Assembly: GCF_027286325.1 (NCBI RefSeq)
Contig: NZ_CP114588.1
Span: forward strand, 2,071,317-2,135,316
Direction of reading: 5' to 3'
DNA: 64,000 bases
DNA from: Salinivibrio kushneri
Lineage (GTDB): Bacteria > Pseudomonadota > Gammaproteobacteria > Enterobacterales > Vibrionaceae
The translations under genes were made by a program, and so were the position numbers. Of the stretch, positions 52,319 to 61,218 are shown in pieces. The notes under the pieces were generated by a model. It was given only the letters and a program-made list of their open reading frames with translations, was not told where the DNA came from and did not search any database. How positions within the stretch are numbered: the first letter of the stretch is position 1; each line of letters begins with the position of its first letter.

Positions 52319-53926
52319 TTACGGCAGGTATTCATAACCTGGCAAGGTTAAGAAGTTAACGAGCTCATCACTGGTCGTGAGCTCAGCCATCAAGGTTGCG
52401 GCCTGCTGGTATTGGCCTTGTGCGAAGCGCTCTGCTCCCAGCTCGCTTTCCAGCACCGTCATTTCCTCGCTAAGGTATTGTGTGAATAGCGCTTTGGTCA
52501 CCACTTTGCCATTGCTAAGCGGTTTTTGATGTTTAATCCATTGCCAAATTGACGCACGTGAGATTTCAGCCGTGGCCGCATCTTCCATCAGGCCATAGAT
52601 AGGTACACAGCCGTTACCCGAAATCCACGCTTCAATGTACTGCACCGCGACACGAATATTGTGCCGCATACCGGCCTCTGTGCGTTCACCCTCGCAAGGT
52701 GCTAGCAAGTCAGCCGCGGTAATCTCAGCATCTTGCTCGCGGGTAACCGCTAGCTGGTTTGGCTTATCGCCAAGGGCGCGGTCGAAAATCGCTTTAGCCG
52801 TGTCAGCCAGGCCTGGGTGCGCAATCCAGGTGCCATCATGGCCGTTGTTCGCTTCTAAGGTTTTATCCTTTTCAATTTTCTCCAGCACCTGCTGGTTTTC
52901 AGCTGGGTCTTTGCTGGGAATAAAGGCAGCCATGCCGCCCATCGCCAACGCGCCACGCTTGTGGCACGTTTTGACCAATAGGCGTGAGTAAGCGTTAAGG
53001 AAAGGCTTATCCATGGTCACCACTTGGCGGTCTGGCAAGACACGATCGGGGTGATTGCGCAGCGTTTTGATATAACTGAAAATATAGTCCCAGCGGCCGC
53101 AGTTAAGGGCGACGATATGGTCGCGGAGGTGATACAGGATCTCATCCATCTCGAACACCGCGGGCAAGGTTTCAATCAGCACCGTCGCTTTGATGGTGCC
53201 TCGGCTCAAGCCAAATTCGTCCTCGGCAAATGAGAATACCTCGCTCCACCATGCCGCCTCTTGATAAGCCTGCAGCTTAGGAAGATAGAAATAAGGCCCT
53301 GACCCGGTTTCAAGCAAGCGCCGATAGTTATGGAAAAAGTACAGCGCGAAGTCGAACAACGCCCCAGGAATCGGCTTACCTTGCCATACTACGTGTTTTT
53401 CGGTCAGGTGTAGGCCGCGTACACGGCAGATAAGACGTGCTGGATTATCATTCAGTTGATAGCGCTTGCCTGTTTCTGGGTGCTGATAACTGATAGTGCC
53501 ATTGACGGCATCGCGCAAATTACGCTGACCTTCAACCACTTGTGGCCAAGCCGGTGCAAAGGAATCTTCAAAGTCCGCCATGAAAACTTTGACGTTGGCG
53601 TTAAGTGCGTTGATCACCATCTTCCGCTCTACCGGCCCGGTGATTTCTAGCCGCCGATCTTGTAAATCCTCGGGAATACCGCGGATAGTCCAGTCACTTT
53701 GGCGAATCGACTGGGTTTCCGAAAGAAAATCGGGCAACTCTCCCGCATCAATGCGTTGCTGACGCGCTTCACGCGCCGCTAGCAGTGCAGGTACGCGCTC
53801 AGCAAAGCGCTCAGCGAGGCTGGCTACAAAGCACAATGCATCCTCGGTTAGGATTTCTGCCTGCTCTGCGGTGACGGTCTCATTAATCACCAACGACTCG
53901 CGTAAGGTTGAGCACGCTTCTGTCAT
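52319..53926 (-). CDS. aceB: Malate synthase A
   Basis: AceB condenses glyoxylate with acetyl-CoA to malate. The 535 residues match the A isoform: SIRQSDWTIRGIPEDLQDRRLEITGPV, KVFMADFEDSFAPAWP, CRVRGLHLTEKHV, the metal and base region LNCGRWDYIFSYIKTL and GTWIAHPGLADTAKAIFD. The ATG at 53926 has GGGAGG upstream; a further 12 in-frame codons upstream are not needed. It heads the aceBA operon after an AT-rich 500 bp region. Confidence 0.97.
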   Translation of the reverse strand: MTEACSTLRESLVINETVTAEQAEILTEDALCFVASLAERFAERVPALLAAREARQQRIDAGELPDFLSETQSIRQSDWTIRGIPEDLQDRRLEITGPVERKMVINALNANVKVFMADFEDSFAPAWPQVVEGQRNLRDAVNGTISYQHPETGKRYQLNDNPARLICRVRGLHLTEKHVVWQGKPIPGALFDFALYFFHNYRRLLETGSGPYFYLPKLQAYQEAAWWSEVFSFAEDEFGLSRGTIKATVLIETLPAVFEMDEILYHLRDHIVALNCGRWDYIFSYIKTLRNHPDRVLPDRQVVTMDKPFLNAYSRLLVKTCHKRGALAMGGMAAFIPSKDPAENQQVLEKIEKDKTLEANNGHDGTWIAHPGLADTAKAIFDRALGDKPNQLAVTREQDAEITAADLLAPCEGERTEAGMRHNIRVAVQYIEAWISGNGCVPIYGLMEDAATAEISRASIWQWIKHQKPLSNGKVVTKALFTQYLSEEMTVLESELGAERFAQGQYQQAATLMAELTTSDELVNFLTLPGYEYLP

Positions 53927-54154
53927 ATTGCCTCCCTGGCTTATCATTTGTAATCCAATCACAACACTCTTTCCGCTGCACTGTCTTGGGCTTCTGTGCA
54001 GCGCTGTGCCTTAACGTTGGCTCACATTCGCGTAAAAATCAACCAAAGAAAAATGACAACCACTTAAACAAATCAACCAAAAACATTTAAAAACAAAAAC
54101 ATAAAACAATTAGAGCATAAGCTCGAATATGCTTTTTTATCTCAATTGTCAGAA

Positions 54155-54324
54155 TGATATAACACTGCTACTGGGATCATGTTTTTGTCATCACTTTGTA
54201 ACCAGTTACGTAAATAAATTACAAAACACACTCAATTCAAACCTCAGGAAAAACAATAAAAACCTTTATTATCAACATCTTAAAAACAATAAAAAAAGCA
54301 GCACCTGTAGATGCTGCTTTTTTT
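54155..54324 (+). ncRNA. Candidate small RNA between aceB and oxyR
   Basis: TGATATAAC at 54155-54163 is an extended -10 element (TG-N-TATAAC), with only a T-rich -35 zone upstream. A transcript starting near 54170 would run about 155 bases to a textbook terminator at 54291-54324. The interval has A-rich single-stranded segments (for example AAAAACAATAAAAACC) of the kind Hfq binds. Expression and conservation are unknown; the terminator may serve only oxyR. Confidence 0.35.
54291..54324. terminator. Strong symmetrical terminator downstream of oxyR
   Basis: GCAGCA (54298-54303) pairs with TGCTGC (54312-54317), flanked by seven A and seven T, and can work in both directions. It lies about 107 bases past the oxyR stop. 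Confidence 0.85.
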
Positions 54325-54430
54325 CGTGATAATAATCCAACGGCTCTAGAACGCCATCCGTCGTAGTCAAACAGAGCATTACACTAAAATAGCTACCACA
54401 TTGCAGTGAAAGTAACTAATTTTTGCGTAT

Positions 54431-55345
54431 TCAGTCCTTTGCTGTTGGGGAAAGTAGCCCTGCCACTAGGTCAGCAAGCTTATTAAAGGTGTTAACCCGG
54501 CTCGATGAAGGCCGCCAAACCACTCCGATATCACGATAGGCCGCTTCACCAGGAGGCGTTTCTAAGTGCACGTCAAGGTTGTCAATCAGGCCATGATCAA
54601 TCGCCATTTGCGGTATAAAGGTCACACCATTGCCGTTGGCCACCATTTGCACCAAGGTGTGTAAGCTGGTTGCCATAAAAGGGTTAATCTTCTGTGAGGC
54701 CGTCATTTGGCAGGCAGAAACTGCATGGTCAGTGAGGCAGTGTTCTCGCTCAAGCAAGAAAACAGATTCATCGGGCAGCGCGTCATAATCGATGGGTAAT
54801 TCAAGCTGCGCGGCTTGCTTTTGGCTCATTACCATTTTAAACGGATCACGTCCCACCACGCGGCGAGTCATGGTGCCAATGTCCATTGGCAGCGCGAGGA
54901 TCAGGATATCCATTTCGCCGTGTTTTAACGCGGTGAGTAAGTTCGCCGTGGTGTCCTCGCGCAACAACAAATCTAAGTTGGGGTAATGCCGGTTGACTTG
55001 CTGCACCACATCACACAATAAGAAAGGCGCAATAGTAGGAATACACCCTAACCGGACTTTGCCGTGCATGGGATCTGATTTAACTTGGGTTAGCTCCATC
55101 AGATCCTGGCTGCGAGCCAAGATTTCTCGGCTGCGACGCACGACCTCTTCACCCATGCTTGTGAGTACCAGGGTTTTGTTATCACGCTCAATCAACTGAG
55201 CGCCGATCAACTCCTCCAAGTTTTGGATCCCAGCACTCAAGGTGGATTGACTCACAAAGCACAGTTTGGCCGCTTCGCCAAAATGGCGGGTTTCAGACAA
55301 GGTAACCAAATAGTGTAGCTGCTTTAAAGACGGATATTTGTTCAT
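54431..55345 (-). CDS. oxyR: Hydrogen-peroxide-sensing regulator OxyR
   Basis: OxyR is a LysR-type activator oxidised by peroxide through a disulfide. The 304 residues have the N-terminal HTH (LKQLHYLVTLSETRHFGEAAKLCFVSQSTLSAGI). The sensing pair Cys203 and Cys212 lies in EHCLTDHAVSACQ, the same nine-residue spacing as Cys199/Cys208 in Escherichia coli OxyR. It is divergent from a 2-Cys peroxiredoxin gene, a probable target, with an OxyR-like site between them. Confidence 0.96.
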   Translation of the reverse strand: MNKYPSLKQLHYLVTLSETRHFGEAAKLCFVSQSTLSAGIQNLEELIGAQLIERDNKTLVLTSMGEEVVRRSREILARSQDLMELTQVKSDPMHGKVRLGCIPTIAPFLLCDVVQQVNRHYPNLDLLLREDTTANLLTALKHGEMDILILALPMDIGTMTRRVVGRDPFKMVMSQKQAAQLELPIDYDALPDESVFLLEREHCLTDHAVSACQMTASQKINPFMATSLHTLVQMVANGNGVTFIPQMAIDHGLIDNLDVHLETPPGEAAYRDIGVVWRPSSSRVNTFNKLADLVAGLLSPTAKD

Positions 55346-55363
55346 ACAGTCATATTTTAAACA

Positions 55364-55400
55364 ATCGTATTTTTCGATTATTACAATCTATTAATTCCAC
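55364..55400. promoter_or_regulatory. OxyR-like operator between oxyR and the peroxiredoxin gene
   Basis: Four tetrads spaced by seven bases, ATCG-N7-CGAT-N7-ATCT-N7-CCAC, follow the oxidised-OxyR pattern ATAG-N7-CTAT-N7-ATAG-N7-CTAT. The match is partial but the spacing is exact. It lies 19-55 bases before oxyR and about 89-125 bases before the peroxiredoxin ATG. Confidence 0.5.
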
Positions 55401-55488
55401 TTTTTTCAATCTAACAAGTTAGCTATAGTTTGTCTCGCTTATATAGGAACCTGATTATCAGGAAAACATTTAAATTAGGAGCTGAGAT

Positions 55489-56091
55489 ATGGTACTCGTA
55501 GGTCGTCAAGCACCAGATTTTACTGCCGCTGCCGTACTAGGTAATGGCGAAATCGTTGATAACTTCAACCTGAAAGAGTTCACCAAAGGCAAAAAAGCTG
55601 TTGTCTTTTTCTACCCACTCGACTTCACTTTCGTGTGCCCATCAGAGCTGATCGCATTCGATAAGCGCCTGAGCGACTTCCAAGCTAAAGGCGTTGAGGT
55701 TATCGGTGTGTCTATCGACTCTCAGTTCTCACACAACGCATGGCGTAAGACTGCTATCGCAGACGGCGGTATCGGCGCAGTGAAATACCCACTGGTTGCT
55801 GACGTTAAGCATGAAATCTGCAAAGCATACGACGTTGAGCACCCAGAAGCGGGTGTTGCTTTCCGTGGCTCTTTCCTTATCGACGAGGAAGGCGTTGTTC
55901 GTCACCAAGTTGTTAACGACCTACCACTAGGCCGTAACATCGACGAAATGCTACGCATGGTTGACGCACTGAACTTCCACGAGAAAAACGGTGAAGTTTG
56001 CCCTGCACAGTGGGAAGAAGGTAAAGCCGGCATGGCAGAATCTCCTGAAGGTGTTGCCGCATACCTTTCTGAGCACACTGACGACCTGTAA
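55489..56091 (+). CDS. Typical 2-Cys peroxiredoxin (AhpC/PrxA type)
   Basis: The enzyme reduces hydrogen peroxide and organic peroxides. The 200-residue protein has the peroxidatic Cys50 in YPLDFTFVCPSELIAF and the resolving Cys171 in GEVCPAQWEEGKAGM, with the GGIG and C-terminal helix (AYLSEHTDDL) typical of sensitive 2-Cys enzymes. Codon use looks highly biased, suggesting strong expression. AGGAGCTGAG precedes the ATG. There is no ahpF next to it, so a thioredoxin-type reductant is likely. It is divergent from oxyR. Confidence 0.95.
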   Translation: MVLVGRQAPDFTAAAVLGNGEIVDNFNLKEFTKGKKAVVFFYPLDFTFVCPSELIAFDKRLSDFQAKGVEVIGVSIDSQFSHNAWRKTAIADGGIGAVKYPLVADVKHEICKAYDVEHPEAGVAFRGSFLIDEEGVVRHQVVNDLPLGRNIDEMLRMVDALNFHEKNGEVCPAQWEEGKAGMAESPEGVAAYLSEHTDDL

Positions 56092-56134
56092 TTAGGTCAG
56101 GTGCCCAGCACTGGACAATGTGAGATAATAATGA

Positions 56135-56159
56135 GGCCCGGCAAACCGGGCCCTTTTTG
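56135..56159 (+). terminator. Intrinsic terminator of the peroxiredoxin gene
   Basis: GGCCCGG and CCGGGCC form a GC-rich stem around a four-base loop, followed by TTTTTG, 44 bases after the stop. Confidence 0.92.
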
Positions 56160-56292
56160 TATCTGCTCGCCTCGCCTTACACGACGCCTCTCTCCCCTCA
56201 AGCTATTTTCATCTAACACTAGGTAATTGCCCTTCACCCTGTCACAATACCCCTGGTTACGCTGACACGGTACGTTTCGTCAAAGGGGTGAT

Positions 56293-57033
56293 ATGTCTGT
56301 CTTCGTTGAAGTGTGTATTGATAGTATTCGTTCATTATCGCTGGCCGAGCATGCTGGCGCAGATCGGATTGAACTGTGTAGCGCACTGCGCCTCGGTGGC
56401 TTAACCCCGAGTGATGGCTATATGCAACAAGCCGCTCAGAAAGCACGCATCCCCATTTATGCGATTATCCGGCCGCGAGAAGGCGACTTCGTCTATTCCA
56501 GTGACGAAATTGAAGTGATGCTGCAGGATATTGCCAACGCCCGCCAAGCCGGGTGTGCAGGCGTGGTGATCGGCGCACTCTCGCCAAACGGTCAGCTCGA
56601 CGTGCCGGCTATTGATGCCATGCTTGCCCAAGCACACGGAATGGGCGTGACGTTCCACCGCGCATTCGATCATTGCCAAGACCCTCACGCGGCGCTCGAG
56701 GCGATACTAGCCCGCCCAGCGATTGAACGGATTCTCACCTCAGGGCAAGCGACGAATGCTTTACAAGGAAAAGAGGCTCTCAAACAATGGGTGGACGCCA
56801 CACGCCACTCATCGCTGACTATTATGCCTGGCGCGGGCGTGTCACCCGATAACGCACAAGAGCTGCTCGCTTACACCGGCGCACGTGAAATTCATTTGTC
56901 TGCCCGCACCGAGCAAGTCAGCCCCATGCAATCAAACTTACACGCATCAATGGGCGATGGGGACGACGCCCGTTATCCGATTACCGACTCAGAACGCGTT
57001 CGTCTCGTCAAAGCCATTGCCAATCGGTTTTAA
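56293..57033 (+). CDS. cutC: CutC-family protein
   Basis: The 246-residue TIM-barrel protein begins VFVEVCIDSIRSLSLAEHAGADRIELCSAL. It also has GGLTPSDGYMQQA, IPIYAIIRPREGDFVYS, VTFHRAFDHCQDP and RILTSGQATNAL, all typical of CutC. The family was linked to copper tolerance, but the biochemical role is unclear. It is a single gene; no metal regulator or transporter is adjacent. Confidence 0.93.
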   Translation: MSVFVEVCIDSIRSLSLAEHAGADRIELCSALRLGGLTPSDGYMQQAAQKARIPIYAIIRPREGDFVYSSDEIEVMLQDIANARQAGCAGVVIGALSPNGQLDVPAIDAMLAQAHGMGVTFHRAFDHCQDPHAALEAILARPAIERILTSGQATNALQGKEALKQWVDATRHSSLTIMPGAGVSPDNAQELLAYTGAREIHLSARTEQVSPMQSNLHASMGDGDDARYPITDSERVRLVKAIANRF

Positions 57034-57183
57034 ACCACGGTGTAATGCCGTGACTAAACAACATAGCAGTGTGACCCACCCTAGTCTTTTGAGGTGATAT
57101 ACACTTTCGCTGCTTGAATCCATTGCATCCGAAAAGTGAGTTTTCTACCGTAACCCCATCGCTGTGGTAAAAGGAGAGCTGTC

Positions 57184-57996
57184 TTGTCGGATAAAAAATC
57201 ACAAAAAATCAGCAAAAAACATTACGAGAAAAAGCTAACCGAACTGCAGACTGAATTGGTCAAGCTTCAAGAGTGGGTCAAGCAAGAGCAGTTGAAAGTG
57301 GTGGTCATTTTTGAAGGGCGCGATGCCGCCGGTAAAGGCGGCGTGATTAAACGGATCACCGAAAAACTCAACCCACGAGTTTGCCGAGTCGTCGCGCTAG
57401 ACAAGCCCACAGAGCGTGAACGCACGCAGTGGTATTTTCAGCGTTATATTGAGCATCTGCCCGCCGGTGGTGAAATTGTCTTGTTTGACCGTAGTTGGTA
57501 TAACCGCGCCGGCGTCGAGCGAGTCATGGGCTTTTGCAGCGATGAAGAATATGAAGAGTTTCTTCGCACCTGCCCCGAGCTCGAGCGCATGTTGATCCGT
57601 TCAGGGATCATCTTGATTAAATACTGGTTCTCTGTATCAGACGAAGAGCAAGAAAAGCGCTTCGCGGAGCGGATTAACACCCCAATAAAGCGTTGGAAGT
57701 TCAGCCCAATGGATCTTGAGTCTCGGAGTCGCTGGGTGCAATACAGTGAAGCCAAAGACCGGATGTTTGCCTATACCGACACCAAAGAAAGCCCTTGGTG
57801 GGTGGTGGAGGCCGATAACAAAAAGCACGCTCGACTCAATTGTATCGCCCATTTACTCTCACAAATTCCCTACCAAGAGATAGACTACCCCGCGGTCACC
57901 CTCCCGGAAATCAACAAGGAAGGTTATGTGCGCATGCCTCTGCATGACCAAAGCTTTGTCCCAGATGCCGTCAGTGACTGGTTAAAGGATAAGTAA
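57184..57996 (+). CDS. ppk2: Polyphosphate kinase 2
   Basis: PPK2 enzymes use polyphosphate to phosphorylate nucleoside diphosphates or monophosphates. The 270-residue single-domain protein has the Walker A motif EGRDAAGKGGVIKR (about 44-57), the Walker B and lid region IVLFDRSWYNRAGVERVMGF, and KRWKFSPMDLESRSRW, matching the one-domain class. The start is TTG at 57184, supported by AGGAGAG upstream. It ends three bases from the convergent phoU stop, placing polyphosphate use next to phosphate uptake genes. No Pho box is seen before it. Confidence 0.94.
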   Translation: MSDKKSQKISKKHYEKKLTELQTELVKLQEWVKQEQLKVVVIFEGRDAAGKGGVIKRITEKLNPRVCRVVALDKPTERERTQWYFQRYIEHLPAGGEIVLFDRSWYNRAGVERVMGFCSDEEYEEFLRTCPELERMLIRSGIILIKYWFSVSDEEQEKRFAERINTPIKRWKFSPMDLESRSRWVQYSEAKDRMFAYTDTKESPWWVVEADNKKHARLNCIAHLLSQIPYQEIDYPAVTLPEINKEGYVRMPLHDQSFVPDAVSDWLKDK

Positions 57997-57999
57997 CCA

Positions 58000-58707
58000 T
58001 TATTTGAGGAGCTTTTCCAGCTCCTCTTTTTGAATGTGGCGAACGTCTTTACCTTTGACAAAGTAGATGATGTATTCACAAATGTTCTGACAGCGATCAC
58101 CCACTCGCTCAATGGCTCGGGCCGACCACATGACTTTCAGCACATTGGGAATCGAGCGTGGATCTTCCATCATGTAAGTCATCAGCTGACGCAAAATCCC
58201 CTCGTATTCACGATCCAACGAGTCGTCTTTGCGATAGACTCTCATGGCCGCATCAATATCCATGCGCGCAAAGGCATCTAACACATCATGCAGCATTTTA
58301 GCTGCGCGCTGACCCAAGGCTTCGAGTGATACCAAAAACGGCTGCTGAGAGTAGCTTGAGTTATCCAGTGCCATTTTAGCGATACTGTCGGCAACATCGC
58401 CAATACGTTCAAGATCAGTGATGGTTTTAATGATAGCCATCACCAGTCGCAGATCGCTCGCGGTGGGCTGGCGTTTAGCAATGATACGTGTACATGCCTC
58501 GTCGATCGCCACTTCCATGCCATTCACTTTGTGATCTTCACGAATGACATGGCGCGCGAGCTCCACATCTTGATTGTGCATGGCACGTAGCGCATCGGTT
58601 AGCTGACGCTCAACCAAGCCGCCCATTGCCAGCACGTGCGTGCGAATGGCTTCAAGCTCTGCGTTAAACTGACCAGAAATATGACGGCTAATATTGTGGT
58701 TATCCAA
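58000..58707 (-). CDS. phoU: Phosphate-signalling protein PhoU
   Basis: PhoU couples the Pst transporter to the PhoR/PhoB two-component system and keeps the Pho regulon off when phosphate is ample. The 235 residues form two three-helix bundles, with metal-binding segments such as [16 protein letters not shown] and [24 protein letters not shown]. It follows pstB by 10 bp. A plus-strand terminator for ppk2 lies inside its last 30 bases. Confidence 0.97.
   Translation of the reverse strand: MDNHNISRHISGQFNAELEAIRTHVLAMGGLVERQLTDALRAMHNQDVELARHVIREDHKVNGMEVAIDEACTRIIAKRQPTASDLRLVMAIIKTITDLERIGDVADSIAKMALDNSSYSQQPFLVSLEALGQRAAKMLHDVLDAFARMDIDAAMRVYRKDDSLDREYEGILRQLMTYMMEDPRSIPNVLKVMWSARAIERVGDRCQNICEYIIYFVKGKDVRHIQKEELEKLLK
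58006..58031 (+). terminator. ppk2 terminator embedded in the phoU coding end
   Basis: GAGGAGC (58006-58012) and GCTCCTC (58020-58026) form a seven-pair stem with a seven-base loop, followed by TTTTT. It begins ten bases after the ppk2 stop and lies wholly within the phoU reading frame, where it encodes the C-terminal EEL and neighbouring residues. Confidence 0.85.
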
Positions 58708-58717
58708 GGCCTGCTCC

Positions 58718-59536
58718 TTATCCGTAGCGACCGGTTATGTAATCTTCGGTTTGTTTGTTTTGTGGGGTTGTAAACAGAGTATCGGTATCCGCGTATTCCA
58801 CCAAACGCCCCATATTAATAAACGCCGTTTGATCCGAGACCCGTGCCGCTTGCTGCATATTATGGGTGACAATCACCACCGTATACTGATTTTTTAAGTC
58901 ATTAATCAGTTCTTCAATGGTTAACGTGGATATTGGATCTAGCGCCGACGATGGCTCATCAAGCAATAGCACCTCAGGCTCAATAGCGATCGCCCGTGCA
59001 ATCACTAACCGTTGCTGCTGCCCACTTGATAACCCAAACGCATTGTCATTTAACCGATCCTTCACCTCGTCCCACAACGCTGCGCCACGTAGCGAGCGTT
59101 CTACCGCATCATCCAGTGTTCTGGGGTCATTAATCCCCTGCAAGCGTAATCCAAAGATCACGTTTTCATACACAGACTTGGGGAAAGGGTTTGGACGTTG
59201 AAACACCATCCCCACTTGGCGACGTAACGCTGGCACATCCACATCACGGTGATAGATATTCTGCCCGTGTAGGGTGATCCCGCCTCGAACACGGCAGCCA
59301 TCTACTAAATCATTCATCCGGTTAATACAGCGCAGTAGCGTTGATTTACCACATCCAGACGGCCCGATAAATGCGGTGACTTTCCCTTTCGGGATCCGCA
59401 TGCTGATATCAAACAGCGCTTGGCTCGACCCGTAGTACAGGTTGAGATCCCGAATAGCTAACGCAGTTTGCTCGTCAGGCAAATTCCCCAAGTCTAAGCT
59501 AGGCGTGACGCCTATGGGTGGCGTTATCGAAAACAT
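58718..59536 (-). CDS. pstB: Phosphate ABC transporter ATP-binding protein
   Basis: PstB powers phosphate import. The 272 residues show the Walker A motif GPSGCGKST, the signature LSSGQQQR and the Walker [17 protein letters not shown], with the PstB-specific start [23 protein letters not shown]. An N-terminal extension of about 25 residues is not part of the ABC domain. It lies between pstA (18 bp gap) and phoU. Confidence 0.97.
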   Translation of the reverse strand: MFSITPPIGVTPSLDLGNLPDEQTALAIRDLNLYYGSSQALFDISMRIPKGKVTAFIGPSGCGKSTLLRCINRMNDLVDGCRVRGGITLHGQNIYHRDVDVPALRRQVGMVFQRPNPFPKSVYENVIFGLRLQGINDPRTLDDAVERSLRGAALWDEVKDRLNDNAFGLSSGQQQRLVIARAIAIEPEVLLLDEPSSALDPISTLTIEELINDLKNQYTVVIVTHNMQQAARVSDQTAFINMGRLVEYADTDTLFTTPQNKQTEDYITGRYG

Positions 59537-59554
59537 CGAGCGGGATCCTTATCG

Positions 59555-61213
59555 TTATAATTCCAATGCGCGATACTTTTCACGCAAGTAATGACGAATA
59601 CCAATCGCGGACAAATTGAGCGCCACGATCACAGACACAAGCAAAAACGACGTGGCGTATACCAAAGGACGCGCCGTTTCGATGTGCGCGCTTTGAAAGC
59701 CCACATCATAAATATGGTAGCCCAGGTGCATGAACTTCCGCTCTAAGTGCAAAAACGGGAAGTTACCATCCACTGGCAAAGAGGGGGCGACCTTAACCAC
59801 CCCCACCAACATTAAGGGCGCTACTTCTCCGGCTGCGCGCGCAACCGCTAAAATCAACCCGGTCATCATTGCAGGACTGGCCATCGGTAATACTACCCGC
59901 CAGAGCATTTCTGATTGTGTCGCCCCAAGGGCAAAGGCCCCATGACGGACACTCGTCGGGATCCGAGCCAGCCCCTCTTCTGTGGATACAATCACCACAG
60001 GCAGTGTGAGGATCGCCAAGGTTAACGCCGACCAAAGAATACCTGGTGTCCCAAAAACCGGTGCCGGCTGCGCCGCTTGATAAAACACATCGTCAATGGT
60101 GCCACCGATAAAATAGACAAAAAAGCCCAACCCGAACACACCGTACACAATGGACGGTACCCCGGCGAGGTTAACCACAGCAATGCGAATAATACGTGTG
60201 AATGCCGTTTTCGGCGCGTATTCGTGAAGATACACTGCGGCAAGCACCCCTAACGGGGTGACAATCACTGACATCAGCAACACCAAGAAAACGGTGCCAA
60301 AAATCGCGGGGAAAACGCCCCCCGCCGCATTACTGTCTCGCGGAGATTCGGATAAAAAGGTCGCCACCTGGTAGCCCCAAAATTTAAGCTTATCAACGGC
60401 ACTCATGGCGTTGGGGTACCAAACATTAATCACATTTTGCAGAGGCAACGCCACGGCGTCACCGTGGCTATCTTCAACAACAAGCGCGCCCGTTTGTTGT
60501 TTTTCTCGCAGCTGTTTGAGCTTTTTCTCTAACTGCTGGTATTGCGATAGCAGTTGTGAACGACGCTTATCAATTCGGTTTTGCGCACTGGCATCTAAGG
60601 CGTTTTCTAGCGAGAGGGATTTCTCTTCTAGCCGCAATTGCTCCAGTTGATAGTTAACGCTCGCCAGGTGTACTTGCTCGATGTCATTGATCACCTCTCG
60701 ACGCGCCGCTAAATCTTCCAATCGTTGATAAAGTTCAGACAGCACTAATGCATGTCGGTGGCCGCCGGCGTCGACGTATGCTTGAGGCTTGCCGTAGAAC
60801 ATGCCATTTTCATTTCGCTCGATCATCGCCATTTCAACTGGTGTGTGCTGGCTTTTTATCTGAAACGCCAGCAATTGACGAAAATCGATCCCTTCTTGCT
60901 CACGGTTACCGGTTTTTACCACCAAGCGTTGGTAGCTGGGCTGGCGATAGGCGGGCAATGCAACACCTGCATCTTCAAGCTGCGTCGCATCAATCTGATC
61001 GGTTCGGTATATTTGTCCGACCACGGTTTCTACGCCCTGCTCACTCTTCACTTCAAAGCTGGTGACCGGTGTGGGCCAGAAATAGCCTAAGCCTCGATAC
61101 CCGAGCAATAACAGCACCCCAAGAATCGCAATCAAACTGACGCTGACCATTCCGGCCGTCATCCAAACCCAGGGAGTGCCAGATTTTATCCATGGACGCA
61201 TGCGCATTCTCAT
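59555..61213 (-). CDS. pstA: Phosphate ABC transporter permease PstA with an extra extracytoplasmic coiled-coil domain
   Basis: PstA forms the phosphate channel with PstC. At 552 residues it is nearly twice the usual 280-300. The extra part lies between the first membrane segment (about 15-40) and the permease core (about 298-552). It includes a Glu/Leu/Gln-rich coiled coil at about 161-240. The core has the family blocks VTPLGVLAAVYLHEYAP, the EAA-type loop RIPTSVRHGAFALGATQSEML and ARAAGEVAPLM. The likely start is MRMRMRPWIK, though a later Met in this run is possible. It follows pstC by five bases. Confidence 0.94.
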   Translation of the reverse strand: MRMRMRPWIKSGTPWVWMTAGMVSVSLIAILGVLLLLGYRGLGYFWPTPVTSFEVKSEQGVETVVGQIYRTDQIDATQLEDAGVALPAYRQPSYQRLVVKTGNREQEGIDFRQLLAFQIKSQHTPVEMAMIERNENGMFYGKPQAYVDAGGHRHALVLSELYQRLEDLAARREVINDIEQVHLASVNYQLEQLRLEEKSLSLENALDASAQNRIDKRRSQLLSQYQQLEKKLKQLREKQQTGALVVEDSHGDAVALPLQNVINVWYPNAMSAVDKLKFWGYQVATFLSESPRDSNAAGGVFPAIFGTVFLVLLMSVIVTPLGVLAAVYLHEYAPKTAFTRIIRIAVVNLAGVPSIVYGVFGLGFFVYFIGGTIDDVFYQAAQPAPVFGTPGILWSALTLAILTLPVVIVSTEEGLARIPTSVRHGAFALGATQSEMLWRVVLPMASPAMMTGLILAVARAAGEVAPLMLVGVVKVAPSLPVDGNFPFLHLERKFMHLGYHIYDVGFQSAHIETARPLVYATSFLLVSVIVALNLSAIGIRHYLREKYRALEL

Positions 61214-61218
61214 CTCGG

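Larger units (their letters stand above)
53927..54430. other. 504 bp AT-rich region between aceB and oxyR
   Basis: It holds the aceBA upstream region, with long A-rich tracts from about 54040 to 54300 that look unlike the neighbouring coding DNA. It also holds an extended -10 on the plus strand and a strong hairpin terminator. No convincing protein-coding gene is present: the 66-codon plus-strand frame at 54129-54329 runs through the terminator. Confidence 0.6.

Noticed and set aside
54129..54329. 66-codon plus-strand reading frame in the AT-rich aceB-oxyR gap
   Set aside because: Its last codons run through the hairpin terminator at 54291-54324, its composition follows the AT-rich DNA, and no ribosome site precedes it.
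57034..57183. Pho box upstream of ppk2
   Set aside because: No pair of CTGTCAT-like repeats at 11-base spacing is found there.
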